The translations under genes were made by a program, and so were the position numbers. 64,000 nucleotides of DNA, taken from assembly GCF_007558825.1 (NCBI RefSeq), contig NZ_VLTK01000002.1:372001-436000 (forward strand). The letters are read 5' to 3'. Positions within the stretch are counted from its first letter, which is position 1, and every line of letters begins with the position of its first letter. Origin of the DNA: Brevibacterium aurantiacum (lineage in GTDB: Bacteria > Actinomycetota > Actinomycetes > Actinomycetales > Brevibacteriaceae). Below the pieces are notes generated by a model that saw nothing but the letters and a program-made list of their open reading frames with translations, did not search any database and had not been told where the DNA came from. Positions 7,750 through 16,742 of the stretch are shown here, piece by piece.

Positions 7750-8757
7750 ATGGCCGACACGACTGCACGAACTCTGCGACTGCTCGAGCTGCTCCAGTCC
7801 TCACAGCTGAGGACCGTTGCGGAGCTGGCCGACAGACTCGATGTCGATGACCGCACGGTTCGCAGGGACGTGGCGCGACTGGGCGAAGTGGGGGTCCCGG
7901 TCGAGACGGTGCGTGGTCGCTACGGCGGGTACCGGCTCGCCACCGGCCAGCGTGTCCTCCCGATCATGTTCAGCAGTGCAGAAGTCGTCGCGGTCTATTT
8001 GGGGCTGTCTCGCGAACAGCCCGCATCCAGCGAGCCCAGCATTTCCGTGCAGACGGCTCTGGCCAAAATCAAACGAGCGCTGCCGACAGCCGATGCGAAG
8101 CGGATCGATGCCGTGCTGGCGGCAATGGCACCCTCATCGGAACCCAGTGGCGTTTCGGTTGATCCTGGGGTGATGCTGAGTCTGGCTGACGCGGTCGACC
8201 GTCACGCGGTTCTCGACCTGCGCTATCTCAACTCGGCGGGTATCGCATCGAGGAGGACCATTCACCCCTATGGCGTGATCGCGCATTCGGACAAGTGGTA
8301 CCTGCTCGCACTCGACACGAGGCAGCAGGAAGAGCGCACATTCCGAGTCGACCGCATTCGGTCAGTTCGGTCGACGTCAGAAACGTTCGCTGCGCCGCAG
8401 AAGTCTGATCTCAGGCAGCGTCTCGTCGACCTCTTCGCCGAGGCGGACTATCGGTGGCATGTCGTCCTGCACATCCGTTCGAGCCAAGACCAGATCCGAA
8501 CACACCTGCCGGCCAGCGTTGCACGACTCGAACGATCCGAATATGCCAGGCAGCGGCCGCAGGACTCGGACTCGGCTTGGTTTCGGGCAGAGATCCATGC
8601 GGAGAGCCTCGACTGGCTGCCAGCCGTCATCGCCGCGCTCGGATGCGAAGTGGTGCTCGAGCAGCCCGAGGAGCTGCGTAGAGAGGTGAGTGCGGCGGCG
8701 CGGAGGCTGTCTGCCTCCGCGAAGTTCCGGTTCGACGCCAACCCTCGTTCCGGGTGA
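7750..8757 (+). CDS. WYL-domain transcriptional regulator (YafY type)
   Basis: About 335 residues. The N-terminal winged HTH covers residues 1-60 (VAELADRLDVDDRTVRRDVA, then RGRYGGYRL), followed by a helical linker, the WYL domain (RTIHPYGVIAHSDKWYLLAL, then RTFRVDRI) and a WCX C-terminal domain. WYL regulators sense nucleotides or other ligands, and some control DNA-damage or phage-defence genes. The ATG at 7750 is preferred over the GTG at 7741 because GAGAGGGTGG then serves as ribosome-binding site. It probably controls the divergent VOC gene. Confidence 0.85.
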   Translation: MADTTARTLRLLELLQSSQLRTVAELADRLDVDDRTVRRDVARLGEVGVPVETVRGRYGGYRLATGQRVLPIMFSSAEVVAVYLGLSREQPASSEPSISVQTALAKIKRALPTADAKRIDAVLAAMAPSSEPSGVSVDPGVMLSLADAVDRHAVLDLRYLNSAGIASRRTIHPYGVIAHSDKWYLLALDTRQQEERTFRVDRIRSVRSTSETFAAPQKSDLRQRLVDLFAEADYRWHVVLHIRSSQDQIRTHLPASVARLERSEYARQRPQDSDSAWFRAEIHAESLDWLPAVIAALGCEVVLEQPEELRREVSAAARRLSASAKFRFDANPRSG

Positions 8758-8950
8758 GCGGCGTAAGGTGGCCACCGGGAACGCCGCATGCGGGTTTCTG
8801 GCGGGGCCATTATTCGCCCTCTGCAGGTGTCCGCGATCTCTCCCACAAGGTCCATGTGCAGGTGGGGGAGCCCGCCGCGCTCTTTTCGATAACAGCGGAT
8901 GACGCAATCCTGTTGAGCAGTCATGAGCGAACGCAGTGCTATCGTGCCGT

Positions 8951-9796
8951 ATGGCCACCTTCAGAGTGAACGGCGTCACCCTCGGTGTAGAGAGCTTCGG
9001 CTGCGAAGAGGATCCCCTTGTGCTGTTAGCCGGCGGAACCACGATGTTGTCGTGGCCCGACTCGCTCTGCGAACGGGTGGCCGAGGGCGGGCGCAGAGTC
9101 GTTCGCTACGACCTGCGTGATTCGGGTGCTTCAACCACCAAAGACCCGGAGAACCCGATGTACGACCTGCGTGATCTCGCCGATGACGCCGCGGACCTTG
9201 TCGCAGCTCTCGGCGCGGAGTCCGCCCATCTCGGTGGGCAAGGTGTCGGAGGCATGGTCGCCCAAGTTGCTGCGCTGGATCACCCGGAGTCATTTTCGGC
9301 ACTGACGCTGGTGAGTACCCGACCGGTTGCGCCTGGTCCTGTCGATGATGACCTGCCGGACCACGATCAGACGGTGATGTCTGCTGTGTTCTCGAGTCCT
9401 CAGCCTGATTGGAACAACCGTCGAGCCGTAGCCGAGTATGCAGCTGGCAACGCCGCTATTCTGGGCAACGATCCCGCACAGGCTCTCGAGATCGCAGCTC
9501 GGATCTGGGACCGAACTCCGACGTCGGGGGCCGCGGTCCACCAGGCGAATCAGTTGGGCATGACCTTCTCCCGGATCGACTGCTCACCACGCTGGCGAGA
9601 ACGCCTCGGTGACCTGCGAATACCCAGTCTGGTTGTCCATGGTCGAGCCGACCCCTTCTTTCCCATCGGCAACGGTGAAGCGCTTGCCGCAGAGATCCCT
9701 GAAGCGCAGCTGTTGATCCATGAGGATATGGGAACACAGATACCGGAATGCGCGAACGGCGCCATCGCGACCACTATGCTCGGCCTGGAACGGTGA
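8951..9796 (+). CDS. Alpha/beta-hydrolase fold protein lacking catalytic Ser and His
   Basis: A protein of 281 residues resembling the RdmC-like (aclacinomycin methylesterase) branch: LLAGGTTMLSWPDSLCE, YDLRDSGAS, then AHLGGQGVGGMVAQ, VVHGRADPFFP and DMGTQIPE. In active relatives the elbow reads GxSxGG and the histidine motif GMGH; here the nucleophile position is Gly98 and the histidine position is Thr262, while the acidic HGRAD stays. The frame is intact with normal codon use, so it looks like a maintained pseudo-enzyme, perhaps a binding or scaffold protein. The ATG at 8951 was chosen at the MATFRVNG start of the fold. Confidence 0.75.
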   Translation: MATFRVNGVTLGVESFGCEEDPLVLLAGGTTMLSWPDSLCERVAEGGRRVVRYDLRDSGASTTKDPENPMYDLRDLADDAADLVAALGAESAHLGGQGVGGMVAQVAALDHPESFSALTLVSTRPVAPGPVDDDLPDHDQTVMSAVFSSPQPDWNNRRAVAEYAAGNAAILGNDPAQALEIAARIWDRTPTSGAAVHQANQLGMTFSRIDCSPRWRERLGDLRIPSLVVHGRADPFFPIGNGEALAAEIPEAQLLIHEDMGTQIPECANGAIATTMLGLER

Positions 9797-9951
9797 CGAT
9801 GACATTGTCGATCCGGTGGAGTGGGACGAAGGGGAGGGCCAGCTACACGTCTATGCCCTCCCGCCGACGAAGGCAGGGGCGCAGGGGACGAAGGCTATTG
9901 TCGAGAGCCTGAGACCAGCCACGTGAATCAGTCAAGCCCGAGGTTGCGGAC

Positions 9952-11172
9952 TCAGCTCACCTCTGCGATCCGGGTGTACGGATACTCAGATTCCCGGTTC
10001 TGAAAACTCAAGATGCTCGGATTCTTGACCTCACCGTTCTGGATCTCGATCGCCCGGGAGATGGTGGGGACCTGTGCCCAAGCGTCCGGCCCCTCCAGAA
10101 CCGTGCTCAGATACGGCAGGATCGCTTCGCTGATCTCCCACGTCGCCGAGTTCCACAGGTATGAGGGGGTGTGGTCGACGGCGTAGTAGTTGACACCTTG
10201 TCCGACTGTGAACATCGGATTCTCGAAGCCCGTGGGCTTCGCCCATTCGAAGCCCATTCCCTCATCGCATGAGACATCGATGATGAGGCTGCCGGGAGCG
10301 AACTCCTTCAGGTCCTCTGTGCGCAGGTAGGTCATCGGTGCGGAGACATCTTGGAGCGTGCAGTTGAGGACGATGTCGTGTGAGGCGAGGAAGGTCGGGA
10401 GGAGCACGTCGCCCTCGTCCGTGACCACCGTGGACAGGTGGGTCGGACCATCGCCGGTGTTGAGCTGGGTGATGTGCGCGCTGTGAATCGGTGAACCGAC
10501 GGCTGAGGCCCCTCTTTGTGTGAGGACCTGGATGTCGTAGATCCCTTGGGCCTTCAGCGCAGTGACAGCCCCGCGTGCGGTGGCACCGAAGCCGATGACG
10601 ACCGCACTCATTCGCGGACCATAATCACCGGTTGAGCCGCGGAGGCTCAATGCGTGCTGGACAGAACAGTAGCCGGCGAGCTCGTTGTTCTTGTGGAATA
10701 CGTGCAGGCTGAAATCTCCCTGCCGAGTCCAATGGTTCATCGCTTCGAAGGCGATGAGGGTGAGCCGTCGATCAATAGCGGTCTGCGCCATCGCCTCATC
10801 CTGCACGCAGTGTGGCCAGCCCCATAGGGTGCGGCCTTCGGGAATCGCCTCCACGTCTGCCGCCTGCGGCTTCGGCAGGAGGAGGACCTCAGCGGACTCG
10901 ATTACTTCGGAGCGTTCTGCGACTCGTCCGACACGAGACTCGATGTAACCGGGCTCCAGCTGGAAATCTTCAGCATAGCCGCGTTCGACGATCATTTCGG
11001 CTCGTACCTCGGGGTCGATGCGATCGAGGTGATGAGGGTGAATCGGAAGTCGCCGTTCGTTCTCCATCGAAGAGTCGGCAAGTAGGCCCAGAGTGAGAAG
11101 ACCGCTGGTAGGTGTCCCATCAATCGCCGAGGCGGTGGAGTCGGCGGTGATCGGTTGAGCGGTGCCGGTCAT
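9952..11172 (-). CDS. Alanine dehydrogenase / N5-(carboxyethyl)ornithine synthase family
   Basis: About 406 residues with the two-domain AlaDH/PNT layout. The N-terminal catalytic domain begins at LGLLADSSMENERRLPIHP and carries ERGYAEDF and LLLPKP; the NAD-binding Rossmann domain carries VVIGFGATARGAV near the middle; and FTVGQGVNYYAVDHTPSYLW follows. The match is closest to N5-(carboxyethyl)ornithine synthase-like enzymes, which reductively condense an amino acid with pyruvate. The substrate is not provable from sequence. The ATG at 11172 has GGGAGG upstream. No operon partner is evident. Confidence 0.75.
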   Translation of the reverse strand: MTGTAQPITADSTASAIDGTPTSGLLTLGLLADSSMENERRLPIHPHHLDRIDPEVRAEMIVERGYAEDFQLEPGYIESRVGRVAERSEVIESAEVLLLPKPQAADVEAIPEGRTLWGWPHCVQDEAMAQTAIDRRLTLIAFEAMNHWTRQGDFSLHVFHKNNELAGYCSVQHALSLRGSTGDYGPRMSAVVIGFGATARGAVTALKAQGIYDIQVLTQRGASAVGSPIHSAHITQLNTGDGPTHLSTVVTDEGDVLLPTFLASHDIVLNCTLQDVSAPMTYLRTEDLKEFAPGSLIIDVSCDEGMGFEWAKPTGFENPMFTVGQGVNYYAVDHTPSYLWNSATWEISEAILPYLSTVLEGPDAWAQVPTISRAIEIQNGEVKNPSILSFQNRESEYPYTRIAEVS

Positions 11173-11283
11173 CCGGCCTCCCATCGTTGGGGAACCAGAG
11201 TCAGCTCCCCCTCGACTATACGCTGAACTATCGCGGAACCGGCATTCCGCGCAATCAAGGACACGGCTGAGGCGTGAGCGTCT

Positions 11284-12267
11284 TCAGGACAGCAGTCGAG
11301 CGAATTCTGTGAGGGCCTGGCGTCCAACCAGCTCTCCTGGCATCAGTGGGAGCTCGGACAGAGGGATGTCGGGCAGCATCAGCCGCACTCGTTCAACCTG
11401 TGAGTCCTCGGCGTCACGGCGATCCTTGAGCAGTTGCCCCGCGTCCGAGGGGGAACGCCGATTGGCGACGAGCGCCGCCAACGGTACATTGATGGCCTTG
11501 AGAGATTCTGCCAACTCCAAGGTCTCCGCAACCGGCATCCTCTCGGGAGTGAACACGACGAGGAATCCGGTGCGTGAACGGTCAGTGATGACCTTTCGCA
11601 GATTCTCGAAGCGGTCTCTGCGGCGAATGAGCGTGCGGCGGAGCTCAGCGTCAGCCTCGGCGGCGGGATCAGCGCCGGACGTGCCCGCGATGCTGCGCAT
11701 TGCTGCGGAGTAGCGTTCCGAGCGATCACGATTCTTCAACAGCGACTCGGTCCAGGTCGTCAGCTGCGCAGGCAGGGTGAGGATCCTGAGCGTGTGGCCG
11801 GTTGGAGCAGTGTCGAAGACGACGAGGTCGTACTCCTCTAACCCCTGTGCGACTGCGTCGGCCACGCGTTCGAGAACCGCTGATTCGAAGCTGCCGGGAG
11901 CTTCCCGCGCCAGGGCGAGATGACGCTGAGCATGAGTACGCATGCGTTCGGGCAACATCCGCCTCATCATGCGTTCGACGGAAGCCAGGTGGCGTTCGAG
12001 TGTGGCCTTCGGATCGATCTCCATTCCATCGACGCGACCGCCGGACGCATCACCGTCAGTGAAGGCAACCAGTCGCTCGGGTGCATCGCCGACCTCACGG
12101 TCCCAGAGATGCCCGAGGTTGTGGGCCGGATCCGTGGAGACGACGAGGACGCGCTGTCCCTTGAGCGCGTGCGCGACAGCCAGCGACGAGGCTACCGTGG
12201 TTTTGCCGACGCCGCCCTTTCCTCCGACGAAGACGACGCGAAGACCGTCTATCGAGTTCAACAGCAT
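11284..12267 (-). CDS. ArsA/Get3-like ATPase without cysteines
   Basis: A protein of 327 residues. The deviant P-loop GGKGGVGKTT lies at residues 15-24, the switch I aspartate in STDPAHNLGH, and the ArsA signature in FDTAPTGHTLR. There is a single ATPase domain. I see no cysteine in the whole protein, so neither the arsenite-binding cysteines of ArsA nor the zinc CxxC of Get3 is present. It is the last gene of a cstA / CC-terminal protein / arsA-like operon; its ATG lies inside the final codons of the preceding gene, a 10-nt overlap. An arsenical pump role is unlikely. A role in delivery or activation of the membrane partner is a guess. Confidence 0.8.
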   Translation of the reverse strand: MLLNSIDGLRVVFVGGKGGVGKTTVASSLAVAHALKGQRVLVVSTDPAHNLGHLWDREVGDAPERLVAFTDGDASGGRVDGMEIDPKATLERHLASVERMMRRMLPERMRTHAQRHLALAREAPGSFESAVLERVADAVAQGLEEYDLVVFDTAPTGHTLRILTLPAQLTTWTESLLKNRDRSERYSAAMRSIAGTSGADPAAEADAELRRTLIRRRDRFENLRKVITDRSRTGFLVVFTPERMPVAETLELAESLKAINVPLAALVANRRSPSDAGQLLKDRRDAEDSQVERVRLMLPDIPLSELPLMPGELVGRQALTEFARLLS

Positions 12268-12563
12268 GCGATGTGGTCCAGAGGTGAGTCGGGCATGCCC
12301 ATGCGGCGATGCCAGGCGTGGAAGTCCTGGTAGAGGCTGGGGAGGAACTCCGCTGTGTAGTAGGCGGCGGGGTCCGGTACACCTAGTGCTTCGCCCAGAA
12401 CGATCAGCGTGAAGAAGTCGTCCTCACTCTGCTTCTCCCGGGCAAACATCTGACGGTATGGCCCCTTGTAGAACTCGTCCAAGCCGTCACGGAACGCGGC
12501 CCAGCGCTGGGCGAACTCACTCGTCCAACGCTGGGCCGCGTACATACCGCTTTCATCGGGCAA
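12258..12563 (-). CDS. Cory-CC-star family small protein
   Basis: A protein of 101 residues ending in Ile-Ala-Cys-Cys-stop; its only cysteines are these last two. Other features are FYKGPYRQMFAREKQSEDDF and an aromatic C-terminal half (YYTAEFLPSLYQDFHAWHRR). This matches the family I know as 'cory-CC-star', named for the terminal CC; its function is unknown. The TTG start at 12563 is supported by AAGAGG eight bases upstream inside the last codons of cstA. It lies between cstA (3-nt gap) and the ArsA-like ATPase (10-nt overlap), so the three are translationally coupled. Confidence 0.7.
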   Translation of the reverse strand: MPDESGMYAAQRWTSEFAQRWAAFRDGLDEFYKGPYRQMFAREKQSEDDFFTLIVLGEALGVPDPAAYYTAEFLPSLYQDFHAWHRRMGMPDSPLDHIACC

Positions 12564-12566
12564 TGA

Positions 12567-14294
12567 TCAGACCTCTTCGCGTACGGCTTCGATCTTCTCG
12601 TCGGCGTCCTCGGGCTCCGGCGGCTCCGATCGAGCTCGGATGATCGCCCTGATGCCTTCGATCGCTACGAACACGCTGCTGACGATGATGATGCAGTCGA
12701 TCGCGAAGAGCAGCCAGTCCGCGCTTCCCGGGGTCGCGAAGCTGAAGAGCTGGTCGATCGCGGCCCAGAACGACATGACGAATACGATGGCCAACGGTAT
12801 GAGCGCCGGCCACGGGTTGCGCCGCTTTCGGATGAGCATGACCGCGAGGATCATCAACGTCAACGATGCCATCAGCTGATTGGTCGTACCGAAGAGCGGC
12901 CAGATGCGCAGGCCGCCTTCTCCTCCCAGTCCCTGTGAGAATGTGAGGCCCATGCCCAGCACGACGACGACTCCTGTCGCCGTGTATTTGCCGATCCTGA
13001 GGTTGACGCGTTCGCCCATCTCTTGAACGACGAATCTCATCAGACGGAACCCGGTGTCGAGCGAGGTTGCGGCAAACAGCACTGCCATCGTGGCGAGAAC
13101 GGTGGTGCTCAATGACGCAGGCAGGCCCAGACCGGATTCCATGAGCATGCCGCCGCCCTGGACGAACGACTGCACGCCGGCTTCACCGAACTTGCTGTAA
13201 AGCTCTTGCCACTCAGCAACTGTGCGAAGTCCGGCGGAGATCGCGATGATCGTTCCCAATGCTAGTAGGCCCTCACCAACTGCACCGAAGTAACCGACGA
13301 ATCGGGAATCGGTCTCCTTGTCCAGCTGTTTGGAGCTGGTTCCGGAGGAGACCATGCCGTGGAAACCTGAGATAGCGCCACAGGCGATCGTGACGAATAG
13401 CAGAGGCACGATGCTGGGGGTGCCCTCCGGAACATTCATGTTGATGGCAGGGGTCACGATGTCGTGGGCACCGTCGGCGACGAACATGCCGACGACCACA
13501 GCTCCGTATAGGAGGATGAGGCCGATGAACAGCTGCACACCGTTGATGTAGTCGCGCGGCTGCAGAAGCACCCAAACCGGAAGCAGTGACGCGAACGCTC
13601 CGTAGATGAACAGCGTCAGGATCCAGAAGACGGTCGGCGTCATGCCGAGGAAGGTCTCCGGCAGGACGACGGGTACAGCATCGCCGAGGACGATGAGACC
13701 GTAGAGAGCGATGACGCCGACGACTGTCACCGCCACCAACGGCATGCGCAGACGGTATACGGCCACGCCGACGAGCAGAGCGACGCCGATCGCGCCCCAA
13801 GTCGGAATGACCGCGGTCGGAGTGGAGATGAGCAGTCCGGTGATGACAACGGCAAATGCTGCGATCACCATGAGCAGCAGGATGAAGATCACGATCAGGA
13901 ACAGGCCAGCGCCGCGTTTGCCGATGTAACGGCCGGACAACGCGCCGATTGACTGGCCCTTGTTTCGAACCGACGCCCATAGCGCACCGAAGTCGTGCAT
14001 ACCGGCGAAGAAGACAGTGCCGAGTGTGACCCAGAGGAACGCGGGTACCCAGCCCCAGATCAGCGCGACGGCCGGACCGACGATGGGTGCGGCACCTGCA
14101 ACCGAAGTGAAGTGGTGGCCCCAGAGGATGAATTTGTTCGTCGGGACGTAGTCGACCCCGTCTGTGAGTTCGTGAGAGGGTGTGCGGAATTCGTCATTCA
14201 GGCGATAGACGCGTTTCGCGAGGTACTTGGAATACACAAGGTATCCGAGTGCCAGGATCGCGAGACCGATCACCATCAGGAGGACGGGACTCAT
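12567..14294 (-). CDS. cstA: CstA family carbon-starvation transporter
   Basis: About 575 residues with some 16 hydrophobic helices. CstA hallmarks are GYLVYSKYLAKRVYRL near residue 18, VDYVPTNKFILWGHHFTSVAGAAPIVGPA near 48, and GMHDFGALWASVRNKGQSIG near 97. CstA proteins are proton-coupled importers of pyruvate and/or peptides, induced on carbon limitation. The ATG at 14294 has AAAGG upstream. It is first gene of an operon with a CC-terminal small protein and an ArsA-like ATPase rather than the YbdD/YjiX partner seen in enterobacteria. Confidence 0.9.
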   Translation of the reverse strand: MSPVLLMVIGLAILALGYLVYSKYLAKRVYRLNDEFRTPSHELTDGVDYVPTNKFILWGHHFTSVAGAAPIVGPAVALIWGWVPAFLWVTLGTVFFAGMHDFGALWASVRNKGQSIGALSGRYIGKRGAGLFLIVIFILLLMVIAAFAVVITGLLISTPTAVIPTWGAIGVALLVGVAVYRLRMPLVAVTVVGVIALYGLIVLGDAVPVVLPETFLGMTPTVFWILTLFIYGAFASLLPVWVLLQPRDYINGVQLFIGLILLYGAVVVGMFVADGAHDIVTPAINMNVPEGTPSIVPLLFVTIACGAISGFHGMVSSGTSSKQLDKETDSRFVGYFGAVGEGLLALGTIIAISAGLRTVAEWQELYSKFGEAGVQSFVQGGGMLMESGLGLPASLSTTVLATMAVLFAATSLDTGFRLMRFVVQEMGERVNLRIGKYTATGVVVVLGMGLTFSQGLGGEGGLRIWPLFGTTNQLMASLTLMILAVMLIRKRRNPWPALIPLAIVFVMSFWAAIDQLFSFATPGSADWLLFAIDCIIIVSSVFVAIEGIRAIIRARSEPPEPEDADEKIEAVREEV

Positions 14295-14400
14295 CAAGTG
14301 TGCCTTTCGTCATTGCGTCATTGCGCAGACGGATTGAAGTTCAGTCGGTGCTGCCCGCCAGTATACCAACGTCAGCGTTTCGTTTGAACTTCCTCAGTAT

Positions 14401-14913
14401 TCAATGTGAATGGTTGAGAGCTCCTGCAGCGTAGGCGGCCTGACCGACGTGAACGGCAGCGTCGTCGATGATCGAAGCCAGCCGTACTCCGCGAGTGACC
14501 GGGGGAGTCCAGTTCTCGTCGATCACTTCGCTGAGGTCGGTCTCTGAGAGTTCGCCGACGTAGCGACCCAGCGCGCTGAGCGTGGCTTCCACATAGTCGA
14601 CGAGCAGCTGCTGATCATCGACCTTGATCCCAGCCGCCTGCTCCGGCGTGTGCCCGAGACCGACTGCATCACCAGATTCTCCCAACCCGAAGCCTTCACG
14701 GAACTGCTCCCACATCTGCTCGTCACCGGTGAGGTCAGAGAGCTGGACATCGACCTCGCGTCCGCTGTGCCAGAGCAGCCATGCAATCGAATTGGGATGG
14801 TCGCCAGGGTGGGAGTTGAGCTGTTCGGCGGTGAGGGCAGGCAGGCGCTTGGCTGCGTCGACAGGGCGCTGAGCCAAATCGGTGAGAATCTCAATGCTGT
14901 TCATATGGCCCAT
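14401..14913 (-). CDS. DinB/DUF664 family protein
   Basis: About 170 residues of the DinB-like four-helix fold: PNSIAWLLWHSGREVDVQLSDL near residue 50 holds the first metal histidine, and IIDDAAVHVGQAAYAAG near the C-terminus holds a later one. Actinobacterial DinB proteins are often metal-dependent thiol (mycothiol) transferases; that function is possible here but unproven. ATG 14913 has GAGGAG five bases upstream; the later ATG at 14904 is the alternative. A paralogue lies at 61305. Confidence 0.7.
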   Translation of the reverse strand: MGHMNSIEILTDLAQRPVDAAKRLPALTAEQLNSHPGDHPNSIAWLLWHSGREVDVQLSDLTGDEQMWEQFREGFGLGESGDAVGLGHTPEQAAGIKVDDQQLLVDYVEATLSALGRYVGELSETDLSEVIDENWTPPVTRGVRLASIIDDAAVHVGQAAYAAGALNHSH

Positions 14914-14989
14914 TGTGCTCCTCGTTGCCGACCATGTCATGCGGCACTGAGGGTTTGTCTGCTGCTCGCGGCCGGTTCAGGCGCGTACC

Positions 14990-15430
14990 TCAGTCGAGCC
15001 TCGGTCGTCTGCGATTGCGTTTGATCTCGGAGCGCAGGCTCTCCGCTCGAACGCGTCGACGGCGGGAGTTCCTCGACGGCTTCGTCGTCCGACGTTCCAC
15101 GGGTGGGGCGAGTGCTTCGCGCAGCAATTCGGCCAGCCGTTCTCGTGCGGCATTGCGGTTGCGCAGCTGAGAGCGCTGCTGTTCGGAACTGACCGTGAGC
15201 ACAGTGCCCGAAAGCCTCGTCGCAAGTCGCTGAAGCACACGATCGCGCTGCGACTCGCTGAGCACGGTGGTCGACCCCAAGTCCACGCTCAGCTGCACCC
15301 GGGAATCTGAGGTGTTGACATGCTGTCCACCGGGACCTGACGACCGTGAGAACTGTTCCATCAGTTCACTCGATGGCACCACAAGGCCCTGAGGAATCCC
15401 AGGACCGGCGGGTACACGCAGGTCATCCAT
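14990..15430 (-). CDS. arfB: ArfB/YaeJ-type peptidyl-tRNA hydrolase
   Basis: A protein of 146 residues with the release-factor catalytic loop SSGPGGQHVNTSDSRVQL (GGQ) and a basic, arginine/lysine-rich C-terminal tail that would enter the empty mRNA channel. This is the ArfB stalled-ribosome rescue factor layout, without stop-codon recognition domains. The ATG at 15430 overlaps the end of the upstream acyltransferase gene by 8 nt, so the two are co-translated. Confidence 0.88.
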   Translation of the reverse strand: MDDLRVPAGPGIPQGLVVPSSELMEQFSRSSGPGGQHVNTSDSRVQLSVDLGSTTVLSESQRDRVLQRLATRLSGTVLTVSSEQQRSQLRNRNAARERLAELLREALAPPVERRTTKPSRNSRRRRVRAESLRSEIKRNRRRPRLD

Positions 15431-16001
15431 CGAGTTCGGTTTCCTCCCGCAGCCGCGGCACGACCTGTTTTTCGGGCCGTATGCCTGACTTATCGGCGTA
15501 GAAGGCACGGACTCGATCCATGTCGGCAGAGATGTCACCGCTGATGTCGATCGTGGGCCCGAGCCCGGTGGTCATCGTGGTCCGATCGACGTAGCCGAGT
15601 GTGACCGGCATGCCGGTCTTCTGGGCGATTCGGTAGAAACCTGACTTCCAGTGGGTGTGGCCACCGCGGGTTCCATCAGGGGTGACGACCAGGCCGAAGA
15701 CCTCACCGGCGTGGACACGTTCGATCACCTCGGCGACAATGCGGCTGGGATCGGAACGGTCGACGGGAATGCCGCCGAGCCCGCGCATGATCGGATTGCG
15801 CCACCCCTTGAACAGGCTGTGCTTGCCCAGCCAATGCACCTCGATTTGCTGAGTCCAGGCGATCGAGAGCATGAGGACGAAGTCCCAATTGGATGTGTGA
15901 GGGGCACCGATGAGTACAGTCGGCCGGTTCGGAGCGGGCTGGGTGACCAGCTTCCAGCGGCTGAATTTCCAGAAGGCGCCGGCGGCAAGGCGTCGAAGCA
16001 T
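15423..16001 (-). CDS. PlsC-like acyltransferase
   Basis: A protein of 192 residues of the 1-acylglycerol-3-phosphate acyltransferase family. The HX4D catalytic motif is HTSNWD near residue 35, the acceptor-binding motif is TPDGTRG (usual PEGTRS) near 108, and the third block is GGIPVDRSDP. There is little membrane anchoring, as in the short branch of the family found in many bacteria. The substrate is probably a lysophospholipid. It overlaps arfB by 8 nt. Confidence 0.8.
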   Translation of the reverse strand: MLRRLAAGAFWKFSRWKLVTQPAPNRPTVLIGAPHTSNWDFVLMLSIAWTQQIEVHWLGKHSLFKGWRNPIMRGLGGIPVDRSDPSRIVAEVIERVHAGEVFGLVVTPDGTRGGHTHWKSGFYRIAQKTGMPVTLGYVDRTTMTTGLGPTIDISGDISADMDRVRAFYADKSGIRPEKQVVPRLREETELDG

Positions 16002-16071
16002 GCTGTCTACGTTAGAGGACTTTGTTCGCCGGAGGTGAAGGCAGACCGACTGTGCCTGAAAGATTCAGGCA

Positions 16072-16650
16072 TCACCGGATCTGCCTCGCATACCGCGTGT
16101 GCGCCGCTGATAGGAGTTCGAACAGCTGCCGGTGTGAGAGCTCAAGGCCGGTGCGGAGCATGATTCGTCGAGCGAAGGGACCTGTGTGGCCACGTCGCTC
16201 GACGGAGCCGCGAGTCAGGTAGTAGACGACGTATTTGGGTCCCGGTCTCGGGGTGGCCGTGTCGAGGGAGATCCGTTCGATCTCATTCCACGACACAAAC
16301 GTCGCCGGCAGAACCACCCCGCGGTGGGACTCTATGAGACCGGCACCTGAGACCACGAGCGCATCTGCCCGGCGGAGGCGAACGGCCACGACGATCGGAG
16401 CCACGACGAGGCAGCCGATGAGGCCGATGGCGATCGCCCACATTCGCGGATTGAATGCGAAGAGCATCCAACTGACATTCTGATCAAGACTGCTCGTGAC
16501 GATGAGGAACGCGAGACCGACGAGCACTGCACCGGTTGCGAGCGCTACGGACAGAATGATGACGAGTCTTCGGGAAGATGTTCCCACGACGACACTTCGC
16601 CCACTATCCATCGCACGCAGTGCAGCGGCGGTATTCGGGGGCCTGGACAT
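16072..16650 (-). CDS. Membrane protein with PH-like cytosolic domain
   Basis: About 192 residues. Two hydrophobic helices (LVIILSVALATGAVLVGLAF and AIAIGLIGCLVVAPIVVAV) are followed by a soluble beta-rich region (ALVVSGAGLIESHRGVVLPA, then FVSWNEIERISL) that resembles the bacterial PH-like domains found after two helices in small membrane proteins. Function unknown. The ATG at 16650 was chosen over 16689. It is divergent from the NAD(P)-binding protein gene. Confidence 0.55.
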   Translation of the reverse strand: MSRPPNTAAALRAMDSGRSVVVGTSSRRLVIILSVALATGAVLVGLAFLIVTSSLDQNVSWMLFAFNPRMWAIAIGLIGCLVVAPIVVAVRLRRADALVVSGAGLIESHRGVVLPATFVSWNEIERISLDTATPRPGPKYVVYYLTRGSVERRGHTGPFARRIMLRTGLELSHRQLFELLSAAHTRYARQIR

Positions 16651-16742
16651 GGCAATGAGAATACCCGTTGTGGAATAAATCGCAGCCATTTGGAGCTGTG
16701 CCCAGTGTCAGCGCCACCAGCACACCGACGAAGGAGAAGTAC

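Noticed and set aside
9816-9926. 36-codon frame after the dead hydrolase
   Set aside because: No ribosome site, no family; may be the tail of a lost gene but too short to support.
11284-12267. Arsenic-resistance pump ATPase
   Set aside because: No arsenite-binding cysteines, no arsB/arsR neighbour; the operon is with cstA.
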